Below are positions 8,722-19,357 of a DNA stretch of 59,111 nt, piece after piece. Position numbers and translations under genes: made by a program. Below the pieces are notes generated by a model. It was not told the origin of the DNA. It searched no databases and worked only from the letters and a program-made list of their open reading frames with translations. The DNA comes from Actinomycetota bacterium (GTDB lineage: Bacteria; Actinomycetota; Acidimicrobiia; Acidimicrobiales; JAJPHD01). Every line of letters begins with the position of its first letter. Position 1 is the stretch's first letter. The DNA is taken from assembly GCA_021325455.1 (NCBI GenBank), contig JAJPHD010000011.1:1-59111 (forward strand), in the 5' to 3' direction.

Positions 8722-9546
8722 TCAGGGGCTGCGCCACCGTGCCGAGGCCCGAACCTCGCCGGCGGCCGCCAGCCACAGGTCCCAGGTGCCGGAGCCGGCG
8801 ATGCTCAGCACCCGGGCCTCCTGGGCGGGCTCGAGGGGAAGGCGGTACTCCACCTCCGCCTGCTCGGGGCACCTTCCTCCAAGGAGGCGGGCGAGCTCGT
8901 CCTCCACGACCTCCCAGGCCACCGCGTTGTTCAGGTGGCCGTAGGCGTCGAAGTCGCTTGCCCGGAGGGGGAAGGGGCGCCAGCGGGGCATGGGGTCCGG
9001 GGCTGGGGACGGGACCGGTGACGGGCCGTTCGACCCGGCCTCGGCTTCGGGGCTGGTGCCGGGCGGAGGGCCGGCATGGGTGAGCCTGGCCCGCACCCGC
9101 CGGCCCCCGGCCGCCGGGCCGTAGCAGCTGAGGAACGATGGTGTGAGGGGGACAGGCGCCCCGGTCAGCGGATCCACCCGTACCCAGAGGGAGACGGCCT
9201 CCACCCGACCCCCCCGCTCCCCACGCAGGCTGGTCCGCCGCTCGGCCCACCGGGGCCCGGTGCCCGAGCAGTACGTGACCAGCTCCACCTGCTCGCCGAG
9301 CGTGGGCACGCTCGGCACGTGGACCTCAGTGCGCCGGACCAACCACACCTCCCCGTCGAGGCCGGCATCAGCCACGTCGTCGGTGGCCACGTTGGCGAGG
9401 TAACGGGCTATGGCATCGAGTCGGAGGCGCCCTGCCGGGGTCACCTCCTCGGCCTGGACACGCCGCCGAGCCGTGTAGGTCCGCCCGCCCTCAGGCGGGG
9501 GGGCGAGGTGGGCGCGGTCGACAGGCGGTCGGGTGGGGTTCGCCAC
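8722..9546 (-). CDS. Acyl-ACP thioesterase-like double hot-dog protein
   Basis: About 274 residues with two hot-dog halves, as in FAT-type acyl-ACP thioesterases. The first half has YTARRRVQAEEVTPAGRLRL, DAIARYLANVATDDV and the TYCSGTGPRWAERRTSL core. The second half has FPLRASDFDAYGHLNNAVAWEVVED, where D-x-x-x-x-x-H-x-N matches the catalytic layout. It would release free fatty acids from ACP or CoA. A Pro/Ser-rich linker of about 30 residues separates the halves. The start is uncertain; the GTG at 9546 just precedes the conserved region, and the frame is open to 9768 where it would overlap the next gene. Confidence 0.78.
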   Translation of the reverse strand: MANPTRPPVDRAHLAPPPEGGRTYTARRRVQAEEVTPAGRLRLDAIARYLANVATDDVADAGLDGEVWLVRRTEVHVPSVPTLGEQVELVTYCSGTGPRWAERRTSLRGERGGRVEAVSLWVRVDPLTGAPVPLTPSFLSCYGPAAGGRRVRARLTHAGPPPGTSPEAEAGSNGPSPVPSPAPDPMPRWRPFPLRASDFDAYGHLNNAVAWEVVEDELARLLGGRCPEQAEVEYRLPLEPAQEARVLSIAGSGTWDLWLAAAGEVRASARWRSP

Positions 9547-9590
9547 CCCGGTGAGACTATTGGGACCGGGCCGCAGGCGGAGGGAGCGGC

Positions 9591-10052
9591 TCAGGCGATG
9601 GGATGGCGCAGGCTGGGGTGCTCCTGCAGAGCCCTCAGAACGGCCCGCACCAGCACGGCCGGCCGCCCTGTCACCCGTTGCTGCTTGCTGGCCAGCTCCA
9701 GCTCCAGCGGGACCAGCACCGAGCGCTGGATCTCGGCCACGCTGGTGCCGCACCGGGCCGAGGCACAAAGGACCTCCTCAGCCAGGTAGGTGATGGCTGC
9801 CCCCCACGCCTCGTCCCCCGGAACCCTCCCCGCCGCCAGGGCGGCCACCCCCTGCTCGTCGCGATGACAGAGGGGGTTGAGGCGGACCCACATGGGGACC
9901 CTGGCTCCCTCGTGGGCCAGGTAGTCGGCGTAGTCACCTTGCAAGAAGGCGGCGCACTCCTCCGGCAGGGACCGCACGGAGGCGGCGCGTACGGGGACGG
10001 GTTCTACTCGCTCTTGCCTGCGTCGATCACGGCGACTACCCCACCATGACAT
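9591..10052 (-). CDS. Hypothetical protein, 153 residues
   Basis: The frame begins at ATG 10052 (MSWWGSRRDRRRQ) behind GAGGAGG. The product has a basic N-terminal tail, then a helical body (CAAFLQGDYADYLAHEGARVPMW, AAITYLAEEVLCASARCGTS, LVPLELELASKQQ). It has no signal peptide or TM segment. I do not recognise the family. It lies between a thioesterase-like gene and a GNAT gene on the same strand and may share their transcript. Confidence 0.6.
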   Translation of the reverse strand: MSWWGSRRDRRRQERVEPVPVRAASVRSLPEECAAFLQGDYADYLAHEGARVPMWVRLNPLCHRDEQGVAALAAGRVPGDEAWGAAITYLAEEVLCASARCGTSVAEIQRSVLVPLELELASKQQRVTGRPAVLVRAVLRALQEHPSLRHPIA

Positions 10053-10148
10053 AACGGCCTCCTCGCCCAAGCATACCTCCGGCTCCCCTGCGCATCATTC
10101 CGTTCCCCCGCCCCGAACAGCCGAAACGACACCCCTGGCGCACCCTCC

Positions 10149-10730
10149 TCAGACCGCTCGCCAGTAGATGACGGCCTCCTCCCCGCCGACCGCGTCCGGG
10201 ATGCGACCGATCTCCCGCCACCCCAGCTCCTCGTAGAGGGCCCGGGCCGGGTTGGAGGCAAAGACCAGGTTGAACTGGAGGGCGTCGAACCCGAGGCCGG
10301 GCGCCCGGCGGATGGAGTCCTCCACCAGGGCCCTCCCTATGCCCTGGCCCCGGTGGCGGGCGGCCACCATGTAGCCGGCATTGGCGATATGGGCGGCCCG
10401 GCCCGGGAAGTTGGGCTTGAGGTAGTAGGCACCGGCCAGCGCGCCGTCCGCCCGGCCGGCCCCGGGCCCGGGTCCCCGAGGGGCGGTCCCGCCGGCCCCC
10501 TGGCCGGCGGCCCCGCCAGCCCCCTGGCCGGCGATGCGGGCCACGACCACCGCCGTGACCGGGCGGATCCAGGTGGCCTCGAAGGTCTCCCGGGTAAGCG
10601 GCGGGGCGTGGGGGTACCCCTCCCCGCTGGCCACGACCTCGGCGAACAGGGCGAAGAGGGGCTCGACGTCCCCGGCGTCCATGGGGGCGATCTCCACCTC
10701 GACACCGGCCCTGGTGATGGCCGTGGTCAT
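10149..10730 (-). CDS. GNAT-family N-acetyltransferase
   Basis: A 193-residue acetyl-CoA-dependent acetyltransferase of unknown substrate. The GNAT fold is shown by the N-terminal IAPMDAGDVEPLFALFAEV, the acetyl-CoA pyrophosphate-binding loop RHRGQGIGRAL and the C-terminal FNLVFASNPARALYEELGWREIGR. A Gly/Ala/Pro-rich insert (about residues 68-100) built from near-repeats of GAGGAAGQ-like sequence interrupts the domain, which is unusual. The ATG at 10730 is chosen because translation upstream (to 10826) is Pro/Arg-rich and not conserved in character. Confidence 0.85.
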   Translation of the reverse strand: MTTAITRAGVEVEIAPMDAGDVEPLFALFAEVVASGEGYPHAPPLTRETFEATWIRPVTAVVVARIAGQGAGGAAGQGAGGTAPRGPGPGAGRADGALAGAYYLKPNFPGRAAHIANAGYMVAARHRGQGIGRALVEDSIRRAPGLGFDALQFNLVFASNPARALYEELGWREIGRIPDAVGGEEAVIYWRAV

Positions 10731-10900
10731 GGTCCGGACGTCACGGGGCCAGGGCCGGCGGACAGGGGGCCACGGCCTCGGGCCCCGGGCCGGGGGGTCA
10801 CGGCGGCCGGCGGCCCGGGGGGGCATCGGGGTGCCGGCGAGGGGGTCATGGGGGCGGCCGGCCGGGGGTCACGCCAGCATGGCCCATCGGGAAACAGAGT

Positions 10901-10945
10901 ACTTTTCGCGCTTCGCCGCGATTATTGCCTCGATTCGCGAAAGGT
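10901..10945. other. AT-richer inverted repeat between P5C dehydrogenase and GNAT gene
   Basis: Arms ACTTTTCGCG (10901-10910) and CGCGAAAGGT (10936-10945) are inverted repeats with one mismatch, separated by 25 nt. The patch is less GC-rich than its surroundings. It could be the terminator of the proline operon, which ends at 10982, or an operator upstream of the GNAT gene. The sequence alone does not decide. Confidence 0.4.
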
Positions 10946-10981
10946 AGGGGCTCAAGGCGGCCGGGGCCATGCAGGCCTGCC

Positions 10982-12532
10982 CTAGAACCTCTCGGTCACC
11001 GTCTTCATCTGCAGGAAGGCCCGCAGGTAGTCGGGGCAACCGGTCTTGACGTCAGTCCCGGAGAGGTTGAAGCCCCCGAAGGGCTGCACGCCCACCAGCG
11101 CTCCCGTGCACTTGCGGTTGAGGTAGAGGTTGCCGACCTGGAAGGACCGCCGGGCCTCGTCCAGGCGGTCCCGCCGCCGGCTGTACACCCCCCCGGTGAG
11201 CCCGTACTCGGTGTCATTGGCGATCCTCAGCGCCACCCCCCAGCTGGAGGCTCGGATGACGGCCAGCACGGGGCCGAAGACCTCCTCCCGGGCCAGGCGG
11301 GCGTCACCGCTCAGGCCGGCCACCACGGTGGGCTGGACGAAGTAGCCAGCCGGGTCCCCCGCCTCTCCCCCGGCGACGACCTTCCCCTCGGAGCGGCCCA
11401 CCGATATGTAGGAGAGGACCTTGTCATGCTGGGCCTTGCTGATGAGGGCAGCCACGTTCGTGGACGGGTCGGCAGCGTCCCCCACCCTCAGGGCCGACGT
11501 CCGGGCCACCACCTTCTCCAGGAGGGCGTCGTGGATGGCATCCACGGCGATGAGCCGGGAGCAGGCCGAGCACTTCTGGCCCTGGAACCCGAAGGCCGAG
11601 GCGACCACCCCTTCGGCGGCGGCGTCCAGGTCCGCGGTCTCGTCCACGATGATGGCGTCCTTGCCCCCCATCTCCGTCACCACCCGCTTGAGCCAGCGCT
11701 GACCGGGGCCGACCCTGGCTCCCAGCTCGTAGACGTGCTTTCCCACCTCGGCGGAGCCGGTAAAGCTGATGAACCGGGTCTGGGGGTGGGTGACCAGGTG
11801 CTCGCCCACCTCGATGTCCCCGCCGGGCACGTAGTTCACGACCCCTGCCGGCAGGCCGGCCTCGCGCAGCACCTCCATGAGGGCCCACCCCACGAGGGGC
11901 GTCTCGGGGGCCGGCTTCATCACCACCGTGTTGCCGGCGGCGACGGGCCCGAGCGCCATCCCGGTCAGGATGGCGAGGGGGAAGTTCCAGGGAGGCAGGA
12001 TGACGCCCGCCCCGAGAGGTATGTACCGGGTGACGTTGTCCTCGCCGGGCCAGGGGCCGGTGGGGACATCGCCGTCGAGCTCCACCGCCACCCGGGCGTA
12101 GTACTCGATGAAGTCGATGGCCTCGCACACGTCGGCATCGGCCTCAGGCCAGGTCTTTGCCGCCTCGAGGACCTCGAGGGCGGCCAGCTCCACCCGCCGG
12201 CGGCGCATGGCTGCTGCCGCCCGGAGCAGCGCCCGGGCCCGGGACTCGGCAGGCAGGGCGGCCCAGCCCTCGAAGGCGGCCCAGGCCGCGTCCAGGGCCT
12301 TGTCGGCCAGGTCGGAGCCGGCGCTCGCCACCGTACCGAGGAGCTGCTCGGTGCGGCACGGGTTGTGGCTCTCGATGCGCTCCATGGTGTCCACCTCCTC
12401 GCCGCCGATCACCAGCGGGTGGTGCACCGGGGCTCGGGAGGAGAGGGTGGCGACAGCCGAGGCCATGGCCTCCCGGTTGGCGGGGATGGAGAAGTCAAGG
12501 AAGGGCTCGTTGGCAAAGGCCGGCACCTTCAT
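10982..12532 (-). CDS. pruA: L-glutamate gamma-semialdehyde (P5C) dehydrogenase
   Basis: A 516-residue aldehyde dehydrogenase converting P5C/glutamate semialdehyde to glutamate with NAD, the second step of proline breakdown. The length and N-terminal FANEPFLDF segment match the RocA/PruA stand-alone type. Visible motifs are PWNFPLAI, FTGSAEVG, the general base Glu287 in TEMGGKD and the nucleophile Cys321 in GQKCSACSR. Its ATG shares the ATGA with the proline dehydrogenase stop, and AAAGGAGG lies about 12 nt upstream, so the two enzymes are made together, as expected for channelling of P5C. Confidence 0.95.
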   Translation of the reverse strand: MKVPAFANEPFLDFSIPANREAMASAVATLSSRAPVHHPLVIGGEEVDTMERIESHNPCRTEQLLGTVASAGSDLADKALDAAWAAFEGWAALPAESRARALLRAAAAMRRRRVELAALEVLEAAKTWPEADADVCEAIDFIEYYARVAVELDGDVPTGPWPGEDNVTRYIPLGAGVILPPWNFPLAILTGMALGPVAAGNTVVMKPAPETPLVGWALMEVLREAGLPAGVVNYVPGGDIEVGEHLVTHPQTRFISFTGSAEVGKHVYELGARVGPGQRWLKRVVTEMGGKDAIIVDETADLDAAAEGVVASAFGFQGQKCSACSRLIAVDAIHDALLEKVVARTSALRVGDAADPSTNVAALISKAQHDKVLSYISVGRSEGKVVAGGEAGDPAGYFVQPTVVAGLSGDARLAREEVFGPVLAVIRASSWGVALRIANDTEYGLTGGVYSRRRDRLDEARRSFQVGNLYLNRKCTGALVGVQPFGGFNLSGTDVKTGCPDYLRAFLQMKTVTERF

Positions 12533-13587
12533 GGCGTTGGTGACCTCCTTTGGTCAGTGGACGGGTCAGAGGGCCGGGGATCGGGCTCTGGTCGGGCAGG
12601 AGACGATGGAAGGCGAGGGGAAGAGAAGGGTGACCGGGTCCGGGAAGGGGAGCTCCTCCCGTTGCGGCCGGACAGCAGGGCCCGCATCAGGAAGGCCATG
12701 TTGGCGGGCCTCTCGGCCAAGCGCCGGGAGAAGTAGCGGTACCAGTCCCGACCCACCGGCACGTACACCTTCGTGAGGTGGCCCTGGGCGGCCAGCTCCC
12801 GGGCCAGCTCGCCGGCCACGCCGTAGAGGGTCTGGAACTCGTAGCGGTCCTTGCCCACGTCCCGCCGGCCCGCCTCGGCGATCAGCCCGTGGACCAGGTC
12901 GGCGTCGTGGGTGGCGATGGCCACCCGGATCCCCCGGTCGAAGCACGCCTCCACCAAAGCCGAGAAGTTCCGGTCCACCTCCGCCTTGCGGTTGAAGGCC
13001 AGGCTGGGCGGCTCGAGGTAGGCCCCCTTCACTATCCGCACCACCGGGTCGAGCGGCGCCACGCGCGCCAAGTCATCAGCGCTGCGCCGGAGGTAAGCCT
13101 GGAGCACCAGGCCCAACTCCCGGTACTGGGGGCGCAAGGCCTCGAAGGTGGCGATCGTGGTGTCGGTGAGGTCCGACCCCTCCATGTCGATCCACAGGAA
13201 CACCCGCCCCGCCGCCACCTCCAGCAGACGGCGCAACAGCTCCATGGCCAGGCCCGCATCCTTCTGAGCCCCCAGGTGCGACAGCTTGACCGCCAGCTCC
13301 ACCGGCAGCCGGGGTGGGCCCGGGCGGGCGGCAATGGCCCGCACCATGGCCTCCAGCTGTCCCGCCGCCGACTCGGCCTGGCTGCGGGCGGTGGTCCCCT
13401 CCCCCAGCAGGTCCAAGATGGTGGCCAATCCCTGGGCCCTCAGCTCCTCGGCCACCCGGAGCCCGTCCTCCACGGTGTCGCCGGCCACGAAGCGTGACAC
13501 CAGCCGGCGCCCGTGCCGCTCCACCTGGTGCTGCACCACGGGGGTGTCGGCGACCGCCAGGATGGCCTGGCGCAGGACTGAAGCCAC
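12529..13587 (-). CDS. putA: Proline dehydrogenase (FAD)
   Basis: A single-domain, about 352-residue beta/alpha-barrel flavoenzyme oxidising proline to P5C. Signatures include LDLLGEGT, AVKLSHLG, WIDMEGSD, LQAYLRRS, IVKGAYLEPP, ATHD and the substrate-binding YEFQTLYGV plus YFSRRLAERP. The start is probably the GTG at 13587 (VASVLRQAIL); upstream translation is Pro/Arg-rich. The last about 45 residues form a Ser/Pro/Arg-rich tail after the barrel, absent from typical homologues and possibly recent coding drift into the old spacer, since the stop overlaps the next gene's start (ATGA). Confidence 0.92.
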   Translation of the reverse strand: MASVLRQAILAVADTPVVQHQVERHGRRLVSRFVAGDTVEDGLRVAEELRAQGLATILDLLGEGTTARSQAESAAGQLEAMVRAIAARPGPPRLPVELAVKLSHLGAQKDAGLAMELLRRLLEVAAGRVFLWIDMEGSDLTDTTIATFEALRPQYRELGLVLQAYLRRSADDLARVAPLDPVVRIVKGAYLEPPSLAFNRKAEVDRNFSALVEACFDRGIRVAIATHDADLVHGLIAEAGRRDVGKDRYEFQTLYGVAGELARELAAQGHLTKVYVPVGRDWYRYFSRRLAERPANMAFLMRALLSGRNGRSSPSRTRSPFSSPRLPSSPARPEPDPRPSDPSTDQRRSPTP

Positions 13588-13755
13588 GGGCAGCCACCGT
13601 AGTCCCCCCGTCCCCCCAAGGGCCCATGGTGCGGCCCCCGGTTGTGCCCAGCGGGGCCGCCCGGGCAGGCCTAGGACGCCGGTCGGCTGCGCTACGACGA
13701 ATCTCGCCGGCTCTGCTACTCTTCGTCGCCACACGGCGCGAGGAGGGAGTCTCCA

Positions 13756-14970
13756 ATGCGAATGGCGGGGTTGGTCGGGGCCGGTGGGCTGGCTCTGGCC
13801 CTGGTGGCGGCGGCAGCGACGGGGACGGCGGGGGCCACGCCGTCAAGTACCGGCATCAGCCACCGCAACGTACGGGTGTGCCCCGCGCCACCTCGCGGCT
13901 ACGCCGCCTGCGACGCCATCCTCCACGAGACCGTCGCCCCCAACGGCAAGCCGGTGCCCAACACCACCCCCTCGGGCTACGGGCCGGCGGACCTTCAGTC
14001 CGCATACAACCTGGCCGCCGCGGCAGCATCGGCAGGGGGCACCCAGACGGTGGGGATCGTGGACGCCTACGACGACCCCAACGCTGCCAGCGACCTCTCG
14101 GTGTACCGGAGCCAGTTCGGGCTGCCGCCCTGCACGACCGCCAACGGCTGCTTCCGCAAGGTGAACCAGAGCGGGGGGACCTCCTACCCCCGGGCCAACG
14201 GCGGCTGGGCCCAGGAGATCTCCCTCGACCTGGACATGGTCTCGGCCATCTGCCCCAACTGCCACATCCTACTGGTGGAGGCCAACTCCAGCACTCTGGC
14301 CAACCTGGGCACGGCCGTCAACGAGGCCGTCAGGCTGGGGGCCAATGAGGTCAGCAACAGCTACGGAGGGTCGGAGTCGAGCAGCGACCCGACCTATGAC
14401 ACCGACTACTACAAGCACGCCGGGGTGGCCATAACCGCCAGCTCGGGGGACAACGGCTACGGGGTCGAGTACCCGGCCGCCTCCCAGTACGTGACGGCCG
14501 CCGGGGGCACCACCTTGACCCGGGCGTCGGGCACCACCCGGGGCTGGACCGAGACCGCCTGGTCCGGGGCCGGCTCCGGGTGCTCGGCCTACGACGCCCA
14601 GCCCGCCTGGCAGTCCAGCGTGGCCAACATCTCCTCGGTGTGCTCCCGCCGGGCGGTGGCCGATGTCTCGGCCGACGCCAACCCCAACACCGGCGTGGCC
14701 GTCTACGACTCCTACAAGTACCGGGGGGAGAGCGGCTGGCTCGTCTTCGGGGGCACCAGCGTCGCCTCCCCCATCATCGCCAGCGTCTATGCCCTGGCCG
14801 GCAACGCCGCCTCGGTCACCTACGGCTCCTACCCCTATGGTCACACCTCGTCGCTCTACGACGTGGTGAGTGGCAGCAACGGGAGCTGTGGGACCGACCT
14901 GTGCAACGCCGGAAGTGGCTGGGACGGACCCACCGGCCTGGGGACTCCGGACGGGACGGGCGGCTTCTAG
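13756..14970 (+). CDS. Secreted S53-family (sedolisin-like) serine-carboxyl peptidase
   Basis: A 404-residue exported protein with a signal peptide (about 1-27, ending GTAGA). The sedolisin fold is indicated by IVDAYDDPNA and by WAQEISLDLDM with catalytic Glu154 and Asp158. SSGDNGYG supplies the oxyanion Asp232, and GGTSVASP supplies the nucleophile Ser335. A Gly/Asn/Asp-rich C-terminal segment (SGSNGSCGTDL) is consistent with the calcium site. The long activation propeptide of classical sedolisins is missing; only about 45 residues separate the signal peptide from the mature-type domain. Several Cys pairs suggest disulfides. S53 enzymes usually work at acidic pH. It stands alone, divergent from the proline operon. 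Confidence 0.88.
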   Translation: MRMAGLVGAGGLALALVAAAATGTAGATPSSTGISHRNVRVCPAPPRGYAACDAILHETVAPNGKPVPNTTPSGYGPADLQSAYNLAAAAASAGGTQTVGIVDAYDDPNAASDLSVYRSQFGLPPCTTANGCFRKVNQSGGTSYPRANGGWAQEISLDLDMVSAICPNCHILLVEANSSTLANLGTAVNEAVRLGANEVSNSYGGSESSSDPTYDTDYYKHAGVAITASSGDNGYGVEYPAASQYVTAAGGTTLTRASGTTRGWTETAWSGAGSGCSAYDAQPAWQSSVANISSVCSRRAVADVSADANPNTGVAVYDSYKYRGESGWLVFGGTSVASPIIASVYALAGNAASVTYGSYPYGHTSSLYDVVSGSNGSCGTDLCNAGSGWDGPTGLGTPDGTGGF

Positions 14971-15024
14971 GCGCCCACCGTCCCCGCTTTCGGGGCCTCG
15001 CTGGCCGGCCCCTGAACCCGCCCG

Positions 15025-17353
<2,329 letters not shown>

Positions 17354-17860
17354 ATGGTGTCCAGTCGAAGGGACGAAAAGGGACCGAGCCTGGCCCTGGA
17401 CGGCGTGGACCGGGCCCTGCTCCACCTGCTGCGCGACGATGGCCGTCTCCCCGTGGCCGAGCTGGCCTCCCGGGCCAACGTGGCCCGGGCCACCGCCTAC
17501 AACCGGTTGCAGCGCCTGAGGGAGGCAGGGGTCATCCGGAACTTCACCATCGATGTCGACCCCGCTGCCGCCGGCCTCGGGATAGCTGCCCTCATCCTGG
17601 TGAGCGGAGCCCAGATGCGCTGGCGCCAGCTGGCCACGTCCTTGCAGCGCATGGAGGAGATCGAGTGGGCGGCCCTCGTGACCGGAGCGGAGGACCTCGT
17701 GCTCCTGGTGCGGGTGGAGGACATGGCCCAGCTGCGCGACCTCGTCTTCGAGCGGCTGCAGACCGTGCCCGGGGTCAAGAGCACCGAGACCCTGCTCGTG
17801 TTCCACGAGCTGTTGCGCCGGCCCTGCGTCCTGCCGCCGGCGGGCCCGGGCACCTCCTAG
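17354..17860 (+). CDS. Lrp/AsnC-family transcriptional regulator
   Basis: A 168-residue regulator. The N-terminal winged HTH (about 15-65) reads LDGVDRALLHLLRDDGRLPVAELASRANVARATAYNRLQRLREAGVI. The C-terminal RAM/ActD ligand-binding domain has WAALVTGAEDLVLLVRVEDMAQLRDLVFERL and the PGVKSTETLLVFHEL strand. It is divergent from hppD, so tyrosine or another aromatic amino acid is the likely effector and the hppD/aminotransferase operon the likely target. Its stop overlaps the stop of the convergent anti-sigma gene by a few bases. Confidence 0.92.
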   Translation: MVSSRRDEKGPSLALDGVDRALLHLLRDDGRLPVAELASRANVARATAYNRLQRLREAGVIRNFTIDVDPAAAGLGIAALILVSGAQMRWRQLATSLQRMEEIEWAALVTGAEDLVLLVRVEDMAQLRDLVFERLQTVPGVKSTETLLVFHELLRRPCVLPPAGPGTS

Positions 17861-18591
17861 GTGGTGCTGAGCGCCCCCCGCACCAGGACCGGCGTGTCAG
17901 GAGCGCTGACGCCCCCGGCCGGCTCGGCGGTGATCATGAGGGCCCGGGTCCCCCCTCCCACCCGGAAGGCAGAGGGGGCGGGCGCCCGCCCCAGCAGGCC
18001 AAGGGAGACCAGACGGGTCCCTGACAGGCCCCACAACTGGTAGGTGCGCCCCGGCGGGAGCGGCGGGAGGGTGGTGGAGACGAGGAAGCCCTGGCCGTTG
18101 GGACGGATCACCACCACCGCCTGCAGCCTCGACGTCGATGACCGCAGCTCCACCCGCCGGCTGCCAGGGGCGAGGGCAGCCGCCCCGGCCGCCTGGGCCA
18201 CTCCCGACCTGGACACCGCCGCTTGCAGCCTGCCCAACCTGGCGTCCAGGTGCGACACGTCCCACCCCAGGAAGGCGATGGCGGCGGCAGCGGCGGCCGC
18301 CCCCACCCGAGCGCCCCAAGACGCCCAGCGGCTCCGGCGGGCCGCTGGCGGGCGCACGAGCCGCAGAGGAGGCGGAGAGTCGGTGAGCCTGCCGGCGATG
18401 CGGTCCCAGACCCCCGGAGGTGCATCCCCCCCGGCCGGGCCCAGGGCGGCGGCCGCGAGGCGGTAGGTGGCGAGCTCGTCGCGGCATCTCGGGCACGATG
18501 ACAGGTGATCCCGCACCGCCTCGGCCTCGTCGGGGTCCACGGCGTCCAGGGCGTAGGCGCCGAGGAGCTGCTGAACCTCGTCGTGGTCCAT
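17857..18591 (-). CDS. rskA: RskA-type zinc anti-sigma factor
   Basis: A 244-residue single-pass membrane protein. The cytoplasmic N-terminus has the zinc anti-sigma signature His29-x3-Cys33-x2-Cys36 (DHLSSCPRCRDEL). A TM helix spans about 91-110. The outer part resembles the anti-sigma-K domain (VVIRPNGQGFLVSTTLPPLPPGRTYQLWGL). It would hold the adjacent sigma factor at the membrane until intramembrane proteolysis. The ATG overlaps the sigma stop (TGATG), giving coupled 1:1 synthesis. Confidence 0.92.
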   Translation of the reverse strand: MDHDEVQQLLGAYALDAVDPDEAEAVRDHLSSCPRCRDELATYRLAAAALGPAGGDAPPGVWDRIAGRLTDSPPPLRLVRPPAARRSRWASWGARVGAAAAAAAIAFLGWDVSHLDARLGRLQAAVSRSGVAQAAGAAALAPGSRRVELRSSTSRLQAVVVIRPNGQGFLVSTTLPPLPPGRTYQLWGLSGTRLVSLGLLGRAPAPSAFRVGGGTRALMITAEPAGGVSAPDTPVLVRGALSTT

Positions 18592-19160
18592 CAGGAATCC
18601 CCCCGGGCAGCGACCAGGCTGACGTGCATGCGCCGGAGCCCGGATCGGATCCTGCTCTTGACGGTGCCCTCGGGCTCCTGGAGAAGGCTGGCGACCTCCC
18701 GGTAGGTGTGGCCGCCGAAGTAGGCGAGCTCGATGGCGCGCCGCTCGCCGTCGGAGAGGCCGGCCAGGGCTTCCTTCACCCTTTCAGCCATGGTGAGATC
18801 CCATACCTCCTCCTCCAGGTCATACCCGGCCTGGGCGGTGAGCCGGGCCTGCTTGACCTGGCGCTCCCAACGGGCCGTGTCCTGGCGGAGGCGATCCACG
18901 GCCCGCCCATGGGCCTGGGTGAGAAGGTAGGCCCGAAGGGAGCCCCTCCCGGGATCGAAGCGCTCCGGCTCCTCCCAGAGGCGCAAAAAGACGTCCTGGG
19001 TCACCTCCTCGGCGGAGAGCTGCTCGCCGAGAACCTTCCTTGCCAGGGAGTAGACCGCTCCCCCGTGGCGCCTGTAGGCCTCGGCGAGGGCCTCCTCCTT
19101 CCAGCGCCCGATGGCGATGACGAGCATGGTGTCGTCCGCCGCCTGCCAGTTGCGCTTCAC
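18591..19160 (-). CDS. sigK: ECF RNA polymerase sigma factor (SigK-like)
   Basis: About 189 residues. Region 2 has LAEAYRRHGGAVYSLARKVLG, EEVTQDVFLRLWEEPERFDPGRGSLRAYLLTQAHGRAVDRLR, and region 4 has LSDGERRAIELAYFGGHTYREVASLLQEPEGTVKSRIRSGLRRM. The start is uncertain: GTG at 19160 or ATG at 19127; translation further upstream is Pro/Gly/Arg-rich. It is paired with an RskA-type anti-sigma gene and lies downstream of a CHRD-domain surface-protein gene on the same strand, which is the obvious candidate for its regulon. Confidence 0.92.
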   Translation of the reverse strand: MKRNWQAADDTMLVIAIGRWKEEALAEAYRRHGGAVYSLARKVLGEQLSAEEVTQDVFLRLWEEPERFDPGRGSLRAYLLTQAHGRAVDRLRQDTARWERQVKQARLTAQAGYDLEEEVWDLTMAERVKEALAGLSDGERRAIELAYFGGHTYREVASLLQEPEGTVKSRIRSGLRRMHVSLVAARGDS

Positions 19161-19290
19161 AGCGGCCGTACCGGACCCTTCCGGCTGAGCCGGCCCTCCC
19201 CCCGCCGGCCCCCGCCCGAGCCCCATGGGACCAGGGCCGCCCTGTGCCGCTCCAAGTGAAATGCCATCTCGGTCCTTCTGGGTGACGGAG

Positions 19291-19314
19291 CCCAGGGCCC
19301 CGCGGGGCCCTGGG
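19291..19314. terminator. Perfect 24-bp palindrome between CHRD gene and sigma gene
   Basis: CCCAGGGCCCCG and CGGGGCCCTGGG are exact inverted repeats with no loop in the duplex; RNA would form a 10-11 bp GC stem with a tiny loop. It lies 44 bp downstream of the CHRD stop and about 130 bp upstream of the sigma start. There is no U tract. It could terminate or attenuate read-through from the CHRD gene into the sigma operon, or bind a dimeric protein. Confidence 0.5.
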
Positions 19315-19357
19315 CGCCAAGCTTCACGGGTAGCTCCGGCAGGGAGCCCGGCGGGGG

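Noticed and set aside
10925-12736. 603-codon plus-strand frame opposite pruA
   Set aside because: Antisense to a gene with intact catalytic motifs; composition is that of a mirrored GC-rich frame.
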